A DNA stretch of 32,764 bases from a virus: positions 1-32,764 of the IMG/VR virus record IMGVR_UViG_3300037189_014166. One strand, given 5' to 3'. Below are positions 30,348-32,764 of this stretch, one piece after another. Under the pieces are notes generated by a model, which was not told the origin of the DNA, ran no database searches, and saw only the letters and a list, made by a program, of their open reading frames with translations. The position numbers were made by a program, and so were the translations under genes. How positions within the stretch are numbered: the stretch's first letter is position 1; each line of letters begins with the position of its first letter.

Positions 30348-30607
30348 AGCTCACCCTCAATCGGTGCAATCTTCTTGGCAACGGTAGCACGACGGCTCTG
30401 ACCCTCAGGGCGCAGGAGATCACGAAGAGCTCCCTCGGTAATCCCTAGACGGCTGGCGGCCTTGCGGATGGACAAGCCCTCGGCTTGCCACTGAGTAACA
30501 GCAGAACGCACACGGGATCTATAAGCAGCGGCTGCTTGATCGGCGGTGGCCCGGGATGCAATCATCGAAGCTCGGGCAAGCTTCACTTCATCAACTGGAT
30601 CGGTCAT
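30344..30607 (-). CDS. Small HTH protein, first gene of leftward operon (candidate regulator)
   Basis: The 87-aa protein has a clear helix-turn-helix at about residues 44-67 (EGLSIRKAASRLGITEGALR), after a long N-terminal helix that could be a dimer interface. The end is basic. The operon it leads includes two zinc-ribbon proteins. Its start has no Shine-Dalgarno and is preceded, exactly 10 bp upstream, by a perfect GTGC-N10-GCAC dyad, so autoregulation is plausible. It is the best candidate here for the phage repressor or switch protein, though HTH proteins like this also occur as terminase-type or resolvase-type DNA binders. Confidence 0.75.
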   Translation of the reverse strand: MTDPVDEVKLARASMIASRATADQAAAAYRSRVRSAVTQWQAEGLSIRKAASRLGITEGALRDLLRPEGQSRRATVAKKIAPIEGEL

Positions 30608-30617
30608 GACTCAAAGT

Positions 30618-30635
30618 GTGCCTGGCCCTGGGCAC
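30618..30635. promoter_or_regulatory. 18-bp dyad GTGC-N10-GCAC before the leftward HTH operon
   Basis: GTGC (30618-30621) and GCAC (30632-30635) form the dyad; with the next base on each side the arms are GTGCC and GGCAC, separated by 8 bp. It ends 10 bp before the minus-strand ATG at 30607. A further GGCACAC follows at 30638. Confidence 0.75.
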
Positions 30636-30648
30636 GCGGCACACGATC

Positions 30649-30768
30649 CTAGCGAGAAGGAAAGTACAGCTGCATCAAGACGGTGCCGGCAATGGCAACG
30701 ATCCAGAGCACAACCTTCAACAGGAGCTCGAGTCTTTCATAAGGCTGGTTCATCAGGCGCTTCAACAT
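30649..30768 (-). CDS. Possible 39-aa membrane peptide
   Basis: The frame MLKRLMNQPYERLELLLKVV ... ATAG-side end LMQLYFPSR has a basic start and one strong hydrophobic segment (about residues 15-34, LLLKVVLWIVAIAGTVLMQL). A TTG at 30798 in the same frame would add a second hydrophobic stretch (WGLALTVLG), giving a 49-aa two-segment, holin-like peptide. There is no good ribosome binding site. It lies upstream of the HTH operon, in an otherwise empty 590-bp region. Confidence 0.35.
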   Translation of the reverse strand: MLKRLMNQPYERLELLLKVVLWIVAIAGTVLMQLYFPSR

Positions 30769-30852
30769 ACCCAGAACAGTGAGCGCCAGCCCCCACAAAG
30801 CACATAGGTAAGACCGGGAATATGAATGAGGTTCGCGCCCCCAGCGCGGAAC

Positions 30853-30955
30853 GTCACGGGAATGTCACGGGAATGTCAAACCCTATCACGCCCCCAACGC
30901 GCACGCGTTCCCACGCAGGGATTACCCTCTCGGCCGTTGACATTCCCACATTCCC
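30853..30955. repeat. Iteron-like repeats (GGGAATGTCA and inverted copies)
   Basis: An 11-bp unit GTCACGGGAAT occurs twice in tandem (30853-30863, 30864-30874) plus a partial GTCA. GGGAATGTCA is at 30858-30867 and 30869-30878. The inverted form TGACATTCCC is at 30938-30947 with a further ACATTCCC at 30948-30955. A 9-bp inverted pair, CGCGTTCCC (30904-30912) and GGGAACGCG (30990-30998), surrounds these. Probably a replication origin or control region. Confidence 0.65.
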
Positions 30956-31048
30956 CCAGTCCCGAAGGGACGGGGGAACTGTGAGGAATGGGAACGCGAG
31001 GTCATCCCCAGGGACAGGGAAACGGAATAGCATTCCCAGAGATTCCCA

Positions 31049-31184
31049 CCCCCCCAGGTACATACCCCCCACCACAGAACCCCCCCACCCTAAGATCACA
31101 AGGCCCCCCGATCCAAACAAAGCACCCCCCAGGGTCATACCCCCCCGGGGCTAGGCAACCCCCCAAGATGCGTGCCCACCCCCC
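31049..31184. repeat. Eight C6-7 tracts (G-tracts on the other strand)
   Basis: Runs of six or seven C begin at 31049, 31065, 31080, 31104, 31125, 31140, 31159 and 31179, 15-24 bp apart. The minus strand therefore has eight G-tracts able to form one or two G-quadruplexes. No credible gene is present in 30810-31199: the open frames there are only Pro- or Gly-rich low complexity created by the tracts. Confidence 0.85.
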
Positions 31185-31189
31185 AGCAC
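31172..31189. promoter_or_regulatory. 18-bp dyad GTGC-N10-GCAC before the HNH gene
   Basis: GTGC (31172-31175) and GCAC (31186-31189) are a perfect pair, ending 10 bp before ATG 31200. The run CGTGCCC ... AGCACCTATCC is shared with the WhiB copy at the same positions. It overlaps the last C-tract. Confidence 0.65.
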
Positions 31190-31199
31190 CTATCCCAGC

Positions 31200-31529
31200 A
31201 TGCCAATGAAACCACACACAAGATGCACCGAACCGGGATGCCCGGAGCTGGTGTCAGGAGCGAGATGCACAGAGCATCAGAAGCAGAGAGAGAAGGCTCG
31301 AGTAGAGCGTGAGGTCTGGAGAGACTACGGACCACAGTGGAAACACATCAGACGCAGGGTGCTCAGAGCTGAGCCGAACTGCAGGATGTGTGGAGAAGAG
31401 GCAACAGAAGTGGACCACATAGTATCCCTCAAAGAAGGCGGGACTCACGACCTGGAGAACCTAAGACCCCTCTGTAAATCGTGCCACTCTCGCAGAACTT
31501 ACTACGACACGCTTGGTCGGGAAAAATAA
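31200..31529 (+). CDS. HNH endonuclease
   Basis: The 109-aa protein has a front zinc pair (RCTEPGCPELVSGARCTEH), then a full HNH motif: CRMC (about 62-65), EVDHIVSLKEGG, DLENLRPLCKSCH with the second zinc pair and SRRTYYD. HNH proteins of this size next to the terminase genes are known partners of HK97-type terminases that help cut the cos site. The gene is a few hundred bases before the methyltransferase and terS. The start has no Shine-Dalgarno and carries the dyad 10 bp upstream. Confidence 0.93.
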   Translation: MPMKPHTRCTEPGCPELVSGARCTEHQKQREKARVEREVWRDYGPQWKHIRRRVLRAEPNCRMCGEEATEVDHIVSLKEGGTHDLENLRPLCKSCHSRRTYYDTLGREK

Positions 31530-31685
31530 AAAGCTCAGCGCAAAAAAAATCGCAGAAAAAAAATAAAAAGGGGAAGGGGGGTCAAAATTGTGAAATGATT
31601 TTCGCGCAATACCGCGCCCGAGGCTCGGCGCGTGAAATGACGAGTTAGAGTGGAAATGTCACCACCCCTGAGCACAGGTCAGGCC
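31522..31685. other. Intergenic A-tract and G-run region (possible cos/packaging region)
   Basis: From the end of the HNH gene to the methyltransferase there is no gene. A-tracts lie at 31522-31526, 31528-31532, 31542-31549, 31556-31563 and 31565-31569, roughly one helical turn apart, followed by GGGGAAGGGGGG (31570-31581) and an AT-rich stretch. This would bend DNA. Its place between the HNH gene and the packaging genes makes a cos or packaging site plausible. Confidence 0.4.
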
Positions 31686-32764
31686 ATGACCACAACACCA
31701 GAGCAGGAAACGGCCAAAGCTGCCGGGGCTGGAAAGCCAAAGACACAAGGCATCGCCGAGCAACTCAAATCACTGGCGGTCCCACTAGAGAACATTGAAC
31801 TCCTCCCAGGCAACCCTCGCAAGGGTGACGTCAAATCAGTCGCCAAGAGCTACGAGACCTTCGGGCAACGCAAACCGATCGTAGTCAAGCTCACCGGCAA
31901 AAACGACAACGGGCAGACTGGCGTCGTGATCGCAGGAAACCACCAGCTCCAAGCAGCGAGGCTTCTTGGCTGGACGCACATCGCAGCAATCTTCGTCGAG
32001 GACGATGAAGACACGGCCAAAGCCTACGCGCTCGCAGATAACAGAACAGCAGAGCTTGGCGGATACGACGCAGCAGCTCTCGAAAAGCTTGTAGAAGAAC
32101 TACGCGAAAACAACCCAGACTTACTTGGAGCAACAGGCTGGACAGATGACGATCTAGCAGAGATCATTGGCGGCAGCCTCAGCAAAGATCCAAAAGCATC
32201 AGACGACAAAGTGCCACCAGTGCCAAAGAACATCACAAGCAAGCAAGGCGACATCTGGACATTGGGCCGACACAGGCTGATCTGTGGAGACAGCACAAAA
32301 TCAGAGACATACGAAAAGCTACTCGGCAAAGAAAAAGCCGAAATGCTATTCACCGATCCACCCTGGAACGTGAACATCGGCGCGAAGGACAGCAAAGGCC
32401 GAGGTATCCTCAATGACAACATGGAAGACGGAGAGTGGACCAAGTTCATCGAGAGCTTCACCGTCCAGTTCAAGAACTACACCAAACCCGGAGCACCGGC
32501 ATACGTGGTCATGGGAACAAACGAATGGCCATCACTGGATCGATCGATGCGCAAAGCAGGCTTCCACTGGAGCTGCACAATCATCTGGGTAAAGGATCGC
32601 TTCGTGCTTGGACGAAAAGACTACCACGCACAATACGAACCAATGTGGATGGGACACAACGGACCATTCTCACCAATCTGGTATGGATGGAACGACGACG
32701 CGGCAAGACTAGCCGCGATCCTAGATCGAACACAAAGTGACGTCTGGCTAGTAGACCGCCCATC
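31686..32764 (+). CDS. ParB-like/DNA methyltransferase fusion, N-terminal part (continues at 1-370 through the circle join)
   Basis: Starts MTTTPEQETAKAAGAGKPKT. Residues about 28-140 are a ParB/sulfiredoxin-type nuclease-like domain (ENIELLPGNPRKGDVKSVAK, then VIAGNHQLQAARLLGW at 81-96). Residues 185 on are the methyltransferase: GDSTKSET and the catalytic FTDPPWNV (222-229, motif IV DPPW). Motif I (FGGSGST) is in the other part, giving the beta-type order. With that part the protein is about 453 aa. ParB-methyltransferase fusions are common in phages. GAGCAC-N10-ATG precedes the start; a Shine-Dalgarno is lacking. The gene leads the packaging and head operon. Confidence 0.93.
   Translation, partial: MTTTPEQETAKAAGAGKPKTQGIAEQLKSLAVPLENIELLPGNPRKGDVKSVAKSYETFGQRKPIVVKLTGKNDNGQTGVVIAGNHQLQAARLLGWTHIAAIFVEDDEDTAKAYALADNRTAELGGYDAAALEKLVEELRENNPDLLGATGWTDDDLAEIIGGSLSKDPKASDDKVPPVPKNITSKQGDIWTLGRHRLICGDSTKSETYEKLLGKEKAEMLFTDPPWNVNIGAKDSKGRGILNDNMEDGEWTKFIESFTVQFKNYTKPGAPAYVVMGTNEWPSLDRSMRKAGFHWSCTIIWVKDRFVLGRKDYHAQYEPMWMGHNGPFSPIWYGWNDDAARLAAILDRTQSDVWLVDRP
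32678..32764. repeat. Terminal direct repeat (right copy)
   Basis: Identical to bases 1-87. The methyltransferase frame is open through it and continues into the left end, so it represents the same DNA counted twice. Confidence 0.9.

Noticed and set aside
30822-31154. 110-aa Pro-rich frame (+) and 94-aa Gly-rich frame (-, 30854-31138)
   Set aside because: Both are low-complexity products of the C-tracts and iterons, have no ribosome binding site and oppose each other.
1-32764. CRISPR array, insertion sequence, tRNA or rRNA
   Set aside because: No regular direct repeats with spacers, no transposase and no tRNA-like or rRNA sequence were recognised on reading.

Overview
The window is a complete or near-complete genome of a temperate, siphovirus-type tailed phage (Caudoviricetes, HK97-like head). 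The last 87 bases repeat the first 87, so it closes as a circle of about 32,677 bp, and one gene (ParB-like domain plus DNA methyltransferase) runs across the join. A phage-encoded WhiB-like Fe-S protein, actinophage-type tail-assembly and Gp37-like tail genes, and a very large actinophage-type serine integrase point to an actinobacterial host. The moderate GC content would suit an aquatic or moderate-GC actinobacterium, but the species is not determined here. No tRNA, rRNA, insertion sequence or CRISPR array was seen.

Layout. (1) 1-8300: end of the methyltransferase, terminase small and large subunits, three small beta-rich or Sm-like proteins, a portal-MuF fusion, a three-domain capsid protease with a probable internal start, and the major capsid protein. 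(2) 8390-17790: head-tail connectors, tail terminator, major tail protein, frameshift-type tail assembly chaperones, tape measure, distal tail and receptor-binding tail proteins, most linked by 4-bp ATGA/GTGA overlaps. (3) 17786-18762: membrane protein and M15-type endolysin. (4) 18800-24497: WhiB, a possible regulator, a probable single-strand annealing protein, a small HTH protein, RusA-like resolvase, DnaB/RepA-like ATPase, a sigma-70 factor and a protein with five tandem zinc ribbons. (5) 24540-27900: candidate attP and the 947-aa serine integrase, closed by a bidirectional terminator. (6) 27959-28474, minus strand: an HNH domain reading in frame into an r1t-type holin. (7) 28571-29499: an HTH/Xis-like gene, a secreted transglycosylase-like protein and a hypothetical gene. 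(8) 30607-29555, minus strand: a five-gene operon led by an HTH protein and ending with two small zinc-ribbon proteins. (9) 30650-31685: an intergenic region with short iterons, eight C6-7 tracts and an A-tract/G-run stretch, interrupted by an HNH endonuclease gene next to the packaging genes.

The most notable pattern is regulatory. An 18-bp dyad, GTGC-N10-GCAC, sits exactly 10 bp before the ATG of at least four genes on both strands (WhiB, HNH at 31200, HNH-holin at 28474, HTH gene at 30607). Related half-sites occupy the same place before several more genes, and none of these starts has a good ribosome binding site. This looks like a phage regulon of leaderless promoters, controlled by the HTH protein, the WhiB protein, the phage sigma factor, or a combination. 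The other leading observations are a 38-bp imperfect inverted repeat centred on CA just before the serine integrase (candidate attP), the HNH-holin fusion, and the five-zinc-ribbon protein.
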